From NCBI RefSeq assembly GCF_004216665.1, contig NZ_SGWY01000002.1, forward strand, positions 410,685-474,684: a DNA stretch of 64,000 bases, written 5' to 3'. Position 1 is the first letter of the stretch. Each line of letters starts with the position of its first letter. The translations under genes and the position numbers were made by a program. This stretch comes from Agromyces ramosus. GTDB lineage: Bacteria; Actinomycetota; Actinomycetes; Actinomycetales; Microbacteriaceae. Shown here piece after piece: positions 10,361 to 20,322 of this stretch. The notes below the pieces were generated by a model. The model worked only from the letters and a program-made list of their open reading frames with translations. It was not told the DNA's origin and searched no databases.

Positions 10361-11293
10361 GTGCCCGAGCTTCCCGAGGTCGAGGTCGTCCGAGCCGGGC
10401 TCGCGCCCGCGGTGACCGGGGCGCGGGTCGCCGCCGTCGACGTGCTCGACGCCCGTGCGCTGACCCGTCACGACGCGGCATCCGGCGACTTCGAATCGCT
10501 CGTCACCGGTGCGCGCATCGAGGCGGCGGTGCGTCGCGGCAAGTTCCTGTGGATGCCGATCGGCGTCGATCGCGCCATCGTCGGCCACCTCGGCATGAGC
10601 GGCCAGCTGCTGCTCCGCACGCCCGACCACCCCGGCGACGATCGTCACGCACGCATCCGCCTGCACCTCGACCACCCCGAGCACGGCGAGCTCCGCATCG
10701 ACTTCGTCGACCAGCGGACGTTCGGCTCGCTGGCCGTCGACCGCCTCGTGCCGACCGCCGACGGCGAGGTGGCCGGCTTCTCCGCCGGGGTCACGGGGCC
10801 GTGGGCGGGCACCATCCCCGCGCAGGTGTCGCACATCGCGCGCGACCCCCTCGACCCGGCCTTCGACGACCGCGCATTCCTCGACGCCCTGGCGCGCCGG
10901 GCGTCGGGGGTGAAGCGCGTGCTGCTCGACCAGGGCCTCGTGAGCGGCGTCGGCAACATCTACGCCGACGAGGCGTTGTGGGCGGTGCGCCTGCACGGGG
11001 AGCAGCCGGCCTCGTCGCTGACGCGCCGACGCGGCCGCGAACTGCTCGCGGCGGTCCGCGACGTGCTCGGCAAGGCCCTCGCCGAGGGCGGCACGAGCTT
11101 CGATGCGCAGTACGTCAACGTGAACGGTGCATCCGGGTACTTCGCGCAATCACTGAACGCCTACGGGCGCGCGGGTCTGCCATGCCCGCGTTGCGGCACG
11201 CCCATGGTGCGGGAATCGTTCATGAACCGCTCGTCGCACCGATGCCCGCGCTGCCAGCGGCTCCGGATGCCGCGTCAGCCGGCGTCGGCCTGA
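10361..11293 (+). CDS. mutM: Formamidopyrimidine-DNA glycosylase (Fpg/MutM)
   Basis: MutM excises 8-oxoguanine and formamidopyrimidines and nicks the abasic site. After removal of Met, the catalytic proline is P2 in [13 protein letters not shown]. The conserved Lys is in [10 protein letters not shown] near residue 58, the helix-two-turn-helix lies around [13 protein letters not shown], and the C-terminal zinc finger has CPRC, 16 residues, then CPRCQ. Length 310 is slightly longer than the 270-290 usual. The start is a GTG one base after the rnc stop. Its last 19 bp overlap the convergent GNAT gene. Confidence 0.97.
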   Translation: MPELPEVEVVRAGLAPAVTGARVAAVDVLDARALTRHDAASGDFESLVTGARIEAAVRRGKFLWMPIGVDRAIVGHLGMSGQLLLRTPDHPGDDRHARIRLHLDHPEHGELRIDFVDQRTFGSLAVDRLVPTADGEVAGFSAGVTGPWAGTIPAQVSHIARDPLDPAFDDRAFLDALARRASGVKRVLLDQGLVSGVGNIYADEALWAVRLHGEQPASSLTRRRGRELLAAVRDVLGKALAEGGTSFDAQYVNVNGASGYFAQSLNAYGRAGLPCPRCGTPMVRESFMNRSSHRCPRCQRLRMPRQPASA

Positions 11294-12390
11294 GCCGGCG
11301 CCTCGTCGCGCTCGCGCTGCCAGATCGCCTCGAGCCCGCAGCGTCGGAAGCCGAGCGCGATGTTGATGGCGAGCATGTGCTCGTTCTCGTCGGCGTTCCA
11401 CGTGTAGACGACCGCGCGCTCCGGCGCGAGCTCGGCCAGGCGCACGAGGTTGGCGAGCTTCACGAGCATGCCGAGGCCATGGCCGCGATGCGCACGGACG
11501 ACGAGGGTGTCGTACTGGTAGGCGAACGCGCGGCCGCGGGGGAGCTCGAGCTCGGTGTAGCCCGCGAGCACGCCCTCGTCGGTGATCGCGGCCGCCACGA
11601 GCACGCTCGTGCCGCCGTCGAGCTGCTCGGCCTCGTGCTCGCGGACGCGCGCGGCATCCCACCGCTCGGGGTCGATCGTGACGCCGCCGGCCGGGACCTC
11701 GAGCACCATGCGCTCACGGGCGGCCGCGTACGCGTCGACGAGCGCTTCCGGGGTGCGGTCGTTCCAGAGCTCGAGCCGGTAGCCACGGTCGGCCGCACGC
11801 ACCGCTCGCGCCTCGAGCTCGCGACGGAACTCGTCGACCCGTCCGCTCACGGCGAGGCTGCTCACGCGTTCGAGCTGCGCGAGCGAGTAGCCATGCGCCG
11901 CGGCGAAGGCGGCGGCCGGAGCGGACGCCGACAACTCCGCGTCGCCGTCGGGTGCCCGGAGCACCGGACCGTCGTGCGCACCTCCCGCTGGGTCGGGGTG
12001 ATCGGAGTACGCGACGACGGTGGCGCGACCGAGCTCCCGGGCGGCGTGCTCCGCGGCGACCAGGAGCCGTGAGCCCACCCCCCGTCGACGGTGCGAGGGG
12101 TGCACGCCGAGGGTGATCTCGACCGTGGCGGAAGCCTCGTCGCGCTCCCAGCCGAGGCCGCTCCGGCCGATGATCGCGTCGCCGTCGAAGGCCCCGATGA
12201 GGAGTCGGCCGCGGTGGGCGTCGTTGCGATGGAACCCGAGCAGTTCCGCGGCGGTCTCGGCGAAGTGGTCGTGGCCCCAGTTGGCCCGCTCGAGCTCGAA
12301 GCCGAGCGCCGCGTACGCCTCGAAGTCGCGGGCCTCCGGCGTGCCGAGCTCGCGGGGGACGGGCACCGGGCGGATCTCGATGGACATCAT
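11275..12390 (-). CDS. Tandem GNAT-family N-acetyltransferase
   Basis: The 371-residue product carries two GNAT folds. The first has the acetyl-CoA loop in [19 protein letters not shown] near residue 100, the second [17 protein letters not shown] near residue 310. This double-GNAT layout resembles the mycothiol synthase/MshD-like and related actinobacterial acetyltransferases, but the substrate cannot be read from sequence. Two ATGs stand in tandem at the start (12390 and 12387); GAGGAGCG precedes the first by a suitable distance. The gene faces mutM tail-to-tail with a 19-bp overlap and is divergent from smc. Confidence 0.85.
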   Translation of the reverse strand: MMSIEIRPVPVPRELGTPEARDFEAYAALGFELERANWGHDHFAETAAELLGFHRNDAHRGRLLIGAFDGDAIIGRSGLGWERDEASATVEITLGVHPSHRRRGVGSRLLVAAEHAARELGRATVVAYSDHPDPAGGAHDGPVLRAPDGDAELSASAPAAAFAAAHGYSLAQLERVSSLAVSGRVDEFRRELEARAVRAADRGYRLELWNDRTPEALVDAYAAARERMVLEVPAGGVTIDPERWDAARVREHEAEQLDGGTSVLVAAAITDEGVLAGYTELELPRGRAFAYQYDTLVVRAHRGHGLGMLVKLANLVRLAELAPERAVVYTWNADENEHMLAINIALGFRRCGLEAIWQRERDEAPAQADAG

Positions 12391-12503
12391 CGCTCCTCAC
12401 GCTGCGCGGGCAGCCGCCCAGACTAACTCGGCGTCGAGCCGAGCGGCAAGGGTGGATCCCCCGGATGGCGGCGGGGCCGAACGGCGGCGCGTCGTTCCTC
12501 GAC

Positions 12504-12509
12504 TACGCT
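12504..12509 (+). promoter_or_regulatory. Putative -10 of smc
   Basis: TACGCT lies 36 nt before the smc GTG. Transcription would begin about 12516, leaving a 30-nt leader with GGAAGGGTGGGAC as Shine-Dalgarno. No convincing -35 is seen. The same hexamer precedes several other genes of the window. Confidence 0.35.
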
Positions 12510-12545
12510 CGTCGGCAGCGCGCTCGCGAGTCGGAAGGGTGGGAC

Positions 12546-15500
12546 GTGTACCTCAAGAGCCTGACGCTGAAGGGATTCAAGTCCTTCGCGCAGCCGACGA
12601 CGTTCGCCTTCGAACCGGGCGTCACGTGCATCGTCGGCCCGAACGGCTCCGGGAAGTCGAACGTGGTGGACGCGCTCGCCTGGGTCATGGGCGAGCAGGG
12701 TGCGAAGACGCTGCGCGGCGGCAAGATGGAGGACGTCATCTTCGCGGGCACCGCCACGCGCGGTCCGCTGGGCCGCGCCGAGGTCAGCCTCACGATCGAC
12801 AACGCCGACGGCGCGCTGCCGATCGAGTACAGCGAGGTGACGATCTCGCGCACGCTGTTCCGGAACGGCACGAGCGAGTACGCCATCAACGGCGAGACGT
12901 GCCGGCTGCTCGACGTGCAGGAGCTGTTGAGCGACTCGGGCCTCGGCCGGGAGATGCACGTCATCGTGGGGCAGGGTCAGCTCGACGCCGTGCTGCACGC
13001 GAGTGCCGAGGACCGGCGCGGCTTCATCGAGGAGGCCGCCGGCATCCTGAAGCACCGCCGACGCAAGGAGAAGACCCTCCGCAAGCTCGACGCCATGCAG
13101 GCGAACCTGACCCGCCTGTCCGACCTGGCGGGCGAGATCCGGCGCCAGTTGAAGCCGTTGGGCCGCCAGGCCGAGGTGGCGCGCGAGGCGGCGACGATCG
13201 CGGCCGTCGTGCGCGACGCCCGGGCCCGCCTGCTCGCCGACGAGGTCGTCGGCCTGCGCCGCGCCCTCGACGAGCACGGGCGCAGCGAGCACGAGCGCCA
13301 CAGCGAGCGCCAGGTGCTGCAGCAGGAGCTCGAGCAGCACCAGGTCCGGGTCGAGCGGCTGGAGTCCGCCTACCTCGGCGACGACGTCGACGCTGCGCGC
13401 TCCACGTCGCACGCGCTCGAATCGGCGCAGGACCGGCTGCGCGCCCTCGATGCGCTCGCCCGGCAGCGCATCGCCCTGCTCGGCGCCCAGGTCGAGCCGA
13501 CGGATGCCGCGCCCAGCGTCACGCGCGCCATGATCGAGGAGGCGACCGCCGGGCTCGACGACTTCACGGGCGCCGTCGTCGCCGCCGCCGCCGCACTCGA
13601 CGAAGCCGTCGGCGCGACCCGCGCCGCACGCGCGGACCTCGACGTCGTCGACGAGGGCATCGCCCGGCAGAGCGCCCGCGTGACGGCGTACGACCTCGAA
13701 CTGTCGGCGCTCGCCGGCCAGGCCGACACGGCCGCCTCGAAGCTCGCGGCCGTGCGCGGGGAGGTGCTGCGCCATGCGAACGCGCTCGAGGCCGCCGCCG
13801 CCCGGCGCGAGGCCGCCGCCACGCAGCTCGCGCGCGTTGAGGCGGAGGCCGAGGCGGGCGAGGGTGCGGAGACCGACCTCGACGAGGCCTACGAGCTGGC
13901 CCAGGCGGCGGTCTTCGAGGCGGAGGCCGAGATCGAGCGGATCCGCGAGGAGCTCCATGGACGTGAGCGCGAGCAGGGCGCCCTCGCCGCACGCACCGCC
14001 GCCCTGTCGCTCGCGCTGGACCAGAAGGACGGGTCCGCCGCACTCGTCTCCTCGGGCATCGCCGGGGTGCGCGGACTGCTCGCCGAGTCGCTGCACGTCG
14101 AGCCCGGGTACGAGCCGGCCATCGCCGCGGCGCTCGGCTCGCTGGCCGACGCCGTGCTCGTCGACGACCGCGACGCGGCATACCGCGCCCTCGCACACGC
14201 GGAGCGCGGCGAACTCGGTCGCGTGGCGCTCACGCTCGCCGAGCCCGGTGCTGTGCCGCGAGCGACATCGGCGATCGACGGGCTCACCGCGGCATCCGAC
14301 GTGGTGAACGCCCCAGCCGGCGTGGTCGCGCTGCTGGCCGAGGTGCTCATCGCCGACGACCTCGCGGCGGCCAGGTCTGCGGAACGGTCGCTCGCGCGAC
14401 TCGACGCGCCCGCGACGGTCATCACGAAGGACGGCACCGTCGTCGGACGCTACGTCATCCGCGGCGGGACGGGTCGCGAGCAGAGCCGGATCGAGCTCGT
14501 CGCCGAGCGCGACCGCGCCGGCGCCCGGCTCGAGGACCTGCGCGCCGAGCTCGAGCGCTCCCGCTTCGACCTCGCCGAGCAGCGCACCATCCTCGAGGAC
14601 TCGAAGGAGCAGGCGAAGCGAGCGCTCGCCGCCCTGCGCGACTTCGACGCCAAGCTCGCGCAGCGTACGGAGCAGCTGAACCGGGCGCGTGTGCAGGCGG
14701 AGGCCGTCGGGGCCGAGACGACCCGCCTCGAGCAGGCCGCCGCGAACGCCGAGGAACGCGTCGGCGACGCCGAGCGTGCGGCCGACGAGGCGAAGACCGC
14801 GCTCGAGCACGCCCGGTCGGTCGAGCGGCCGGTGATCGACGCGACCGTTCGCGACGGCGCGGTCTCGGCGCTCGAGCAGGCACGCGAGCTCGAGGTCGAG
14901 GCGCGGCTGCGACTCGAGACCGCACGGGAGCGCGTGCGCGCCGAGGAGGCTCGCGTGCAAGCCATGGAACGGCAGTTCGAGGCCGAGCAGCAGGCCGCGG
15001 CGGATGCCGCGCGCCGCGCCGTCGTGCGTCGGGCCCAGCTGGCCGCCGCCACGCGGGTCGCCGATTCGCTGCCCGCCGCGCTCGCTTCGGTGGACACCGC
15101 CGTGGCGGAGGCCCGGGTCGCCCTCGGTCGTGCGGAGGCGCAGCGCACGAGCCGGAACGAGGAGCTGCAGCGGGTGCGGCGCGAAGAGGCGGCCGTGCGC
15201 GAGCGCCTGCACGCCGTGACCGAGGACGTGCACGGCCTCGAGCTGCGCATCTACGAGAAGAAGCTGCACGTGGCCGGGCTCGTCGAGCGGGCCGAGTCGG
15301 AGCTCGGCCTCACCGAGGACGTGCTCGTCGCCGAGTACGGGCCCGACGTCGCCGTTCCAGCCGAGGACGCGGAGGGACCGGCGCGCCCCTTCCTGCGCGA
15401 GGAGCAGCAGCGCCGCCTGGCGGGCGCCGAACGCAAGCTCGCGCAGCTCGGCCGGGTCAACCCGCTTGCGCTCGAGGAGTTCGCCGCGCTCGAGCAGCGC

Positions 15501-16064
15501 CACCAGTTCCTCACCGAGCAGCTGACCGACCTCGCGAACACCCGCAAGGACCTGCTGACGATCATCGAGGAGATCGACGGGAAGATGGAGTCGATCTTCC
15601 GCGGCGCGTTCGAGGACACGCGCGACGCCTTCGCCGAGGTCTTCCCCGTGCTCTTCCCCGGGGGCACCGGCAGCATCTCGCTCACCGACCCCGACAACCT
15701 CCTCACGACGGGCATCGAGGTCTCGGTGAAGCCCGCCGGAAAGAAGATCGAGCGGCTGTCGCTGCTCTCGGGCGGCGAGCGGTCGCTCGCGGCGGTCGCG
15801 CTGCTCATCGCGATCTTCAAGGCCCGTCCGAGCCCGTTCTACATCATGGACGAGGTCGAGGCGGCACTCGACGACGCGAACCTCGGGCGACTGCTCACGA
15901 CGCTCGAGGACCTGCGCGAGTCGAGCCAGCTGATCGTGATCACGCACCAGAAGCGCACGATGGAGATCGCGGATGCCCTCTACGGCGTGTCCATGCGCCA
16001 GGACGGCGTGTCGGCCGTGGTCGGGCAGCGCGTGCGAGAGGAGCGCGAGGCGCGCGCGAGCTGA
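12546..16064 (+). CDS. smc: Chromosome segregation ATPase SMC
   Basis: SMC forms the condensin-like ring that organises and segregates the chromosome with ScpA and ScpB (not in this window). The 1172-residue protein has Walker A GPNGSGKSN at residues 31-39, two long coiled-coil arms (about 165-495 and 650-1010), a hinge at about 500-640 starting with SGIAGVRGLLAESL, the ABC signature LLSGGERSLAAVALL near 1072, and Walker B in FYIMDEVEAALDDAN. All essential ATPase motifs are intact. The GTG at 12546 is chosen because MxLKSLTLKGFKSF is the conserved SMC N-terminus and GGAAGGG precedes it. smc follows mutM in the usual actinobacterial order, with only the GNAT gene intervening. Confidence 0.98.
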   Translation: MYLKSLTLKGFKSFAQPTTFAFEPGVTCIVGPNGSGKSNVVDALAWVMGEQGAKTLRGGKMEDVIFAGTATRGPLGRAEVSLTIDNADGALPIEYSEVTISRTLFRNGTSEYAINGETCRLLDVQELLSDSGLGREMHVIVGQGQLDAVLHASAEDRRGFIEEAAGILKHRRRKEKTLRKLDAMQANLTRLSDLAGEIRRQLKPLGRQAEVAREAATIAAVVRDARARLLADEVVGLRRALDEHGRSEHERHSERQVLQQELEQHQVRVERLESAYLGDDVDAARSTSHALESAQDRLRALDALARQRIALLGAQVEPTDAAPSVTRAMIEEATAGLDDFTGAVVAAAAALDEAVGATRAARADLDVVDEGIARQSARVTAYDLELSALAGQADTAASKLAAVRGEVLRHANALEAAAARREAAATQLARVEAEAEAGEGAETDLDEAYELAQAAVFEAEAEIERIREELHGREREQGALAARTAALSLALDQKDGSAALVSSGIAGVRGLLAESLHVEPGYEPAIAAALGSLADAVLVDDRDAAYRALAHAERGELGRVALTLAEPGAVPRATSAIDGLTAASDVVNAPAGVVALLAEVLIADDLAAARSAERSLARLDAPATVITKDGTVVGRYVIRGGTGREQSRIELVAERDRAGARLEDLRAELERSRFDLAEQRTILEDSKEQAKRALAALRDFDAKLAQRTEQLNRARVQAEAVGAETTRLEQAAANAEERVGDAERAADEAKTALEHARSVERPVIDATVRDGAVSALEQARELEVEARLRLETARERVRAEEARVQAMERQFEAEQQAAADAARRAVVRRAQLAAATRVADSLPAALASVDTAVAEARVALGRAEAQRTSRNEELQRVRREEAAVRERLHAVTEDVHGLELRIYEKKLHVAGLVERAESELGLTEDVLVAEYGPDVAVPAEDAEGPARPFLREEQQRRLAGAERKLAQLGRVNPLALEEFAALEQRHQFLTEQLTDLANTRKDLLTIIEEIDGKMESIFRGAFEDTRDAFAEVFPVLFPGGTGSISLTDPDNLLTTGIEVSVKPAGKKIERLSLLSGGERSLAAVALLIAIFKARPSPFYIMDEVEAALDDANLGRLLTTLEDLRESSQLIVITHQKRTMEIADALYGVSMRQDGVSAVVGQRVREEREARAS

Positions 16065-16077
16065 GGCCCCGGCGCGA

Positions 16078-16110
16078 CGGATGCCGCAGGGGCACGCCCC
16101 GCGGCATCCG
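16078..16110. terminator. Bidirectional stem-loop between smc and the GH13 gene
   Basis: CGGATGCCGC, a bulged A, GGGG, loop CACG, CCCC, GCGGCATCCG: a 14-bp stem with one bulge, placed between the convergent smc and GH13 stops. It lacks a U-tract, as is common for high-GC actinobacterial terminators. It also embeds the window's over-represented CGGATGCC word in both orientations. Confidence 0.55.
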
Positions 16111-16149
16111 CCCGCCGTGCGAACCGCTCCCGCCGCCGCGGCGCCGGCC

Positions 16150-17814
16150 TCAGGTCAGCCGGCGATCGTCGGGCTCGACGATGCGGAACCAGCGGTAGCC
16201 GTAGGCGTCGACGTGCACGTCGATGCGACCGCGCTCGTCGATCGGCTCGGCGTCGACCGCGAACAGGTCGGAGAGCAGCGTGTCGGGGGCGACCCGGCCG
16301 AGCTCCAGCGTCACCAGGCTCGGCGTGGGCGCGAAGTTGTGCACGGCGATGAACCGTCCGACGTCGGCGGTGATCCGATGCGCGAGCACGGCGTCCTGGC
16401 CGGTCGGCAGCAGGTCGAGCTCGCCCCATCCGATCTCGGGGGAGCTGCGGTAGCGCACGGCGAAGTGCCGGATGGTCGCGAGCAGCGAGTCGGGATCGTG
16501 CATCTGCGCCTCGACGTTCACGTGCTCGGGCGCGTACCCGTCGGCGGGCGGTGTCGCGACCAGCTTCGCCGGCGTGGCCCGGGAGAAGCCGCCGTTGCGC
16601 TCATCGGTCCACTGCATGGGCGTGCGAACCGCCTGCCGGCCCTCCTGCGCCGGGTTCTCGCCCATGCCGATCTCCTCGCCGTAGAACAGCACGGGCGTGC
16701 CGGGCAGCGAGAAGAGCAGGCTGTAGACCAGTCGGATTCGCCGCGGATCCCCGTCGAGCATGGGCGGCAGCCGCCGCACGATCCCGCGTCCGTAGACGCG
16801 CATCCACTCCTCGGGCGCGAACGCCGCGAAGACCTCCTCGCGCTCCGCATCGGAGAGCTTGTCGAGCGTGAGCTCGTCGTGGTTGCGCACGAAGTTCGCC
16901 CACTGCGCCTCGGGCTCGAGCACTGGACGCTTGGCGAGCGACTCCGCGAGCGGTCGTGCGTCCTCGCGTGCGAGCGACAGGTAGAGCGCCTGCATGCCGA
17001 GGAAGTCGAACTGCATGGTGAGCTCCGGCGGGTCGCCCGTGCGCCCGAAGAACTCGAGCTGCTGGTCGTACGGGAGGTTCACCTCGCCGAGCAGCACGGC
17101 CTCGCTCGAACGGCGCTGGAGGAACCGGCGGATGTCGCGGAGGAACTCGTGCGGGTCGCCGATGTCGACGCCCTCGGGGGGCTCGATCAGGAACGGCACG
17201 GCGTCGACCCGGAACCCCGAGATGCCGAGCTCCAGCCAGAAGCCGATCGTCTTCGCGATCTCGTCGCGCACCGCGGGGTTCGCGATGTTCAGGTCGGGCT
17301 GGTGCCGGTAGAAGCTGTGCAGGTAGTACTGGCCAGTGCGCTCGTCGAGCTCCCAGACGCTGTCCTCCTCGCCCGGGAACACCGTCGCCGCCTGCTTCCT
17401 CGGGGGCGCGTCGCGCCACACGTACCAGTCGCGGTACGGCGAGGTGCGGCTGCGCCGTGCCGCCTTGAACCACGGATGCTTCTCCGACGTGTGGTTCATC
17501 ACGAAGTCGATGATCACCCGCATGCCGCGGTCCCGCGCGGTGCGGGTGAACTCGGCGACGTCGCCGAGCGACCCGAGTCGCGGGTCCACGCCCAGGAAGT
17601 CGGTGATGTCGTAGCCGTCGTCGCGGTCGGGGGTGGGCTGGAAGGGCATGAGCCAGATGCACGTCACACCCAGCTCGGCGAGGTGGTCGAGCCGGTGCGC
17701 GAGCCCCTCGAAGTCGCCGGAGCCGTCGTCGTTCCAGTCCATGTAGGTCTCGACGTCGAGGCAGTAGACGACCGCGGTCTTCCACCACAGGTCGCTGCGG
17801 TCGGTGATCCTCAT
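16150..17814 (-). CDS. GH13 alpha-amylase-family enzyme, trehalose-synthase-like
   Basis: The 554-residue cytoplasmic protein has an intact GH13 (beta/alpha)8 barrel: MNHTSEKHPWF (region I), nucleophile D204 in GFRVDAVPF, acid/base E244 in LLGEVNLPYD, and transition-state stabiliser D313 in VRNHDELTL. The segment YYLHSFYRHQPDLNIANP and the late GTPVLFYGEEIGMGEN are typical of trehalose synthase (TreS) and close relatives, which interconvert maltose and trehalose. The exact reaction is not proven and alpha-glucosyl hydrolase or transferase activity is possible. The start at 17814 overlaps the stop of the upstream flavin oxidoreductase as ATGA, so the two are translationally coupled, a pairing that is not obviously metabolic. 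Confidence 0.87.
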   Translation of the reverse strand: MRITDRSDLWWKTAVVYCLDVETYMDWNDDGSGDFEGLAHRLDHLAELGVTCIWLMPFQPTPDRDDGYDITDFLGVDPRLGSLGDVAEFTRTARDRGMRVIIDFVMNHTSEKHPWFKAARRSRTSPYRDWYVWRDAPPRKQAATVFPGEEDSVWELDERTGQYYLHSFYRHQPDLNIANPAVRDEIAKTIGFWLELGISGFRVDAVPFLIEPPEGVDIGDPHEFLRDIRRFLQRRSSEAVLLGEVNLPYDQQLEFFGRTGDPPELTMQFDFLGMQALYLSLAREDARPLAESLAKRPVLEPEAQWANFVRNHDELTLDKLSDAEREEVFAAFAPEEWMRVYGRGIVRRLPPMLDGDPRRIRLVYSLLFSLPGTPVLFYGEEIGMGENPAQEGRQAVRTPMQWTDERNGGFSRATPAKLVATPPADGYAPEHVNVEAQMHDPDSLLATIRHFAVRYRSSPEIGWGELDLLPTGQDAVLAHRITADVGRFIAVHNFAPTPSLVTLELGRVAPDTLLSDLFAVDAEPIDERGRIDVHVDAYGYRWFRIVEPDDRRLT

Positions 17815-18779
17815 CGGCCGCCCGCCTTCAAGGCCGGCACCACGTGCTCGCCGAACGTGTCGAGGAACGCGTCCTGTTCGACGCCGACGTGGTGGAGGTA
17901 GATGCGATCGAACCCGAGCTCGGCGAGCTCCGCGAGCTTCGCGAGGTGGCGAGCCGGGTCGGACGAGACCTGCACGGTGGCCGCGACCTCGTCGGCCGTG
18001 GCATCCGCGGTCGCGTCGTCGAACGCCTGCGGCGTGTCGAGCTCCCAGACCAGGGGTCCGGGCAGCACGCCCGTGCGCCACTGGTCGTGGGCGATCGCGA
18101 TGGCCTCCTCGTCCGTGGGAGCCCAGCTGAGGTGCACCTGCACCGCCGTCGGCCCGTGGCCGCCCGCGTCGCGGTAGGCGTCGATGACCTTCCGCAGCGC
18201 GTCGCGCGGCTGGTCGACCGTGATGAGCCCGTCGGCCCACTCGGCGCACTCGCGGGCGGTCTCGGTCGACACGGCGGCGCCGATGAGTGCCGGCGGCACC
18301 GGGGGGAGGCTCCAGACGCGGGCCCGGTCGACGGTGATGAGCCCGTCGACGCTGACCTCCTCGCCCGCGAGCAGGCGACGGATGACGGTCACGGTCTCGC
18401 GGAGGCGCGCGTCGCGCTCCTCCTTCGGCGGGTAGGCGTCGCCGGTGACGTGCTCGTTGATCGCCTCGCCACTGCCGAGGGCCGCCCAGAACCGGCCGGG
18501 GTACATCGACTCGAGGGTGGCGATCGCCTGCGCGGCGATCGCCGGGTGGTACCGCTGCCCGGGCGCCGTGACGACGCCGAACGGCAGTCGCGTGGCCTGC
18601 AGCGCGGAGCCGAGCCAGCTCCACGCGAATCCGGATTCGCCCTGCCGCAGGCTCCACGGGGCGAGGTGGTCGGAGCACATCGCGGCGTCGAAGCCCACCT
18701 CCTCGGCGCGCTGCACGGCGTGGAGGAGTCGGGCCGGGGGGACTTGTTCGTGCGAGGCGTGGAATCCCACGATCGTCAT
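17811..18779 (-). CDS. Luciferase-like (LLM class) flavin-dependent oxidoreductase
   Basis: The 322-residue product is a bacterial-luciferase-fold TIM barrel, with AAMCSDHLAPW near residue 35, GRFWAALGSGEAINEHVTGD near 95, and LIGAAVSTETA near 165. The N-terminal GFHASHEQ resembles the subgroup annotated as probable non-F420 flavin oxidoreductases, so FMN may be the cofactor rather than F420. The ATG at 18779 follows GGAAGGAGTGCGA, a strong Shine-Dalgarno; an upstream ATG at 18797 is less likely. It is translationally coupled to the GH13 gene, and divergent from ftsY with 108 bp between. The substrate is unknown. Confidence 0.85.
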   Translation of the reverse strand: MTIVGFHASHEQVPPARLLHAVQRAEEVGFDAAMCSDHLAPWSLRQGESGFAWSWLGSALQATRLPFGVVTAPGQRYHPAIAAQAIATLESMYPGRFWAALGSGEAINEHVTGDAYPPKEERDARLRETVTVIRRLLAGEEVSVDGLITVDRARVWSLPPVPPALIGAAVSTETARECAEWADGLITVDQPRDALRKVIDAYRDAGGHGPTAVQVHLSWAPTDEEAIAIAHDQWRTGVLPGPLVWELDTPQAFDDATADATADEVAATVQVSSDPARHLAKLAELAELGFDRIYLHHVGVEQDAFLDTFGEHVVPALKAGGR

Positions 18780-18875
18780 TCGCACTCCTTCCGTCATCCT
18801 CGACGCTGCTCCGACCGGGCCCGGCCGGCAACCCCTTGCAGGCCCGGGGCCGTCGGTGTACCGCGCGAGCCCATC

Positions 18876-18887
18876 TAGGCTGGACCC
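18876..18887 (+). promoter_or_regulatory. Leaderless promoter element of ftsY
   Basis: TAGGCT (18876-18881) then exactly 6 nt, then the ftsY ATG. No Shine-Dalgarno fits in the gap. The arrangement implies that transcription starts at, or within a base of, the start codon. Confidence 0.5.
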
Positions 18888-19763
18888 ATGGCAGAACGCG
18901 CATCCTGGTCGCTCGGCTCGGCCCTCCGCGGGGTCTTCGGGGCGAAGACGATCGACGAGGACACGTGGGACGACCTCGAGTCCGCGCTCATCCGCGCCGA
19001 CTTCGGTCCCGCGGTGACCGAGGAGATCGTCGACGGCATCAGGGCGCAGGTCGAGCGCTATCGCACGACCGATCCGCGCGACGTGCAGCGGATGCTCCGC
19101 GAGGTCGTCGAGGAACGGCTCGCGAAGTACGACCCCACCCTGAAGCTCACCGAGCGGCCGGCCGTCGTGCTCGTCGTCGGCGTCAACGGCGTCGGCAAGA
19201 CCACCACGATCGGCAAGTTCGCCCGTTTCCTCCGCACCTACGACCGCAGCGTGGTGGTCGGCGCCGCCGACACCTTCCGAGCGGCCGCGGTCGACCAGCT
19301 CGCGACGTGGGCCGAGCGCGCCGGCGTGGGCATCGTGCGCCCCGAGCGCGAGGGCCAGGACCCGGCATCCGTCGCCTTCCAGACCGTCGAGAAGGCCAAG
19401 CAGGACGGGACCGAGATCGTGATCATCGACACCGCTGGACGCCTGCACACGAAGGGCGGGCTCATGGACGAGCTCGGCAAGATCAAGCGCGTGGTCGAGA
19501 AGCAGGCGCCGATCAGCGAGGTGCTGCTCGTGCTCGACGCGACGACGGGACAGAACGGGCTCGCGCAGGCGGAGGCGTTCATCGAGCACGGCGGCGTCAC
19601 CGGGCTCGTGCTCACGAAGCTCGACGGCAGCGCGAAGGGCGGGTTCGTGCTGGCCGTGCAGGAGAAGACCGGGTTGCCGATCAAGCTGATCGGCCAGGGC
19701 GAGGGCATCGGCGACCTCACGGGGTTCACCCCGCACGTGTTCGCGCAGAAGCTCGTCGGCTGA
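18888..19763 (+). CDS. ftsY: Signal recognition particle receptor FtsY
   Basis: FtsY is the membrane-docking GTPase partner of SRP. The 291-residue protein is the short form: it lacks the long acidic A domain and starts close to the N-domain four-helix bundle. The G-domain motifs are G1 [13 protein letters not shown] near residue 101, [20 protein letters not shown] near 183, [10 protein letters not shown] near 243, and GQGEGIGDL near 268. Membrane contact is probably through the amphipathic N-terminus. The gene appears leaderless. It sits two genes upstream of its partner ffh. Confidence 0.97.
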   Translation: MAERASWSLGSALRGVFGAKTIDEDTWDDLESALIRADFGPAVTEEIVDGIRAQVERYRTTDPRDVQRMLREVVEERLAKYDPTLKLTERPAVVLVVGVNGVGKTTTIGKFARFLRTYDRSVVVGAADTFRAAAVDQLATWAERAGVGIVRPEREGQDPASVAFQTVEKAKQDGTEIVIIDTAGRLHTKGGLMDELGKIKRVVEKQAPISEVLLVLDATTGQNGLAQAEAFIEHGGVTGLVLTKLDGSAKGGFVLAVQEKTGLPIKLIGQGEGIGDLTGFTPHVFAQKLVG

Positions 19764-19779
19764 CCACGAGGAGGAGACC

Positions 19780-20268
19780 ATGGCGACCGAGCACGATTAC
19801 TTCGGGATCGTCGGCGACTACTGGTCGGAGATGATCGAGTACGGCGACCAACGCGTCGAGGTCGTGCTCGAGGCCGAGGACGAGATGGTGTCGGGCGCGT
19901 CGCTCGATGCCGCGGCGGTGCTCGTCGGCGAACTCGAGCTCGTCGACGACGAGCTGCGATCGGCGTTCGTGAGCCAGCTCGACTCCGGCGGCACGCCCGT
20001 GATGCGGTTCCTCGACGTGCTGCTCGACCCCGAGCTCGAGCAGGCGGAGGAGATCGACGCGGCGATCGGCCGCGATTCGGGCGACCGGCAGGTGGACGCG
20101 CTGCGATCGCTGTCGCTCCTGCGCGTCGACCTGCGACCCGAGGCCGACGGCCCGGGCGAGCCGTTCGCCGAGTTCGAGTACGCGCTCGCTCCCGATGACA
20201 CCGATGAGCGGCTGATCGCCGCGATCGACACCGGTCGCGAGGTCGTCGACGTGCGCTTCGAGGGGTGA
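19780..20268 (+). CDS. DUF2004-like conserved protein
   Basis: A 162-residue acidic, soluble protein with no signal or membrane segment. The start ATG at 19780 has GAGGAGACC immediately upstream, a good Shine-Dalgarno, 16 bp after the ftsY stop. The sequence (HDYFGIVGDYWSEMIE, then RSLSLLRVDLRPEADG) fits DUF2004-type families of unknown function that occur in actinobacteria and firmicutes. No catalytic motif can be pointed to. Its position between ftsY and ffh is suggestive of co-transcription, not of function. Confidence 0.75.
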   Translation: MATEHDYFGIVGDYWSEMIEYGDQRVEVVLEAEDEMVSGASLDAAAVLVGELELVDDELRSAFVSQLDSGGTPVMRFLDVLLDPELEQAEEIDAAIGRDSGDRQVDALRSLSLLRVDLRPEADGPGEPFAEFEYALAPDDTDERLIAAIDTGREVVDVRFEG

Positions 20269-20322
20269 CCGGCGGCACGTGCGGCTGGGAGGCATCCGCT
20301 CTCGCCTACAATCGAAGGCACC

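Noticed and set aside
12465..12545. SMC starting at ATG 12465
   Set aside because: The added 27 residues are not family-like and would place the start upstream of the likely transcription start at about 12516. The GTG at 12546 matches the conserved SMC N-terminus.
17811..19781. A 656-codon fusion extending the LLM oxidoreductase upstream
   Set aside because: The extra N-terminal part is antisense to ftsY. The ATG at 18779 has a strong Shine-Dalgarno and the family N-terminus begins there.
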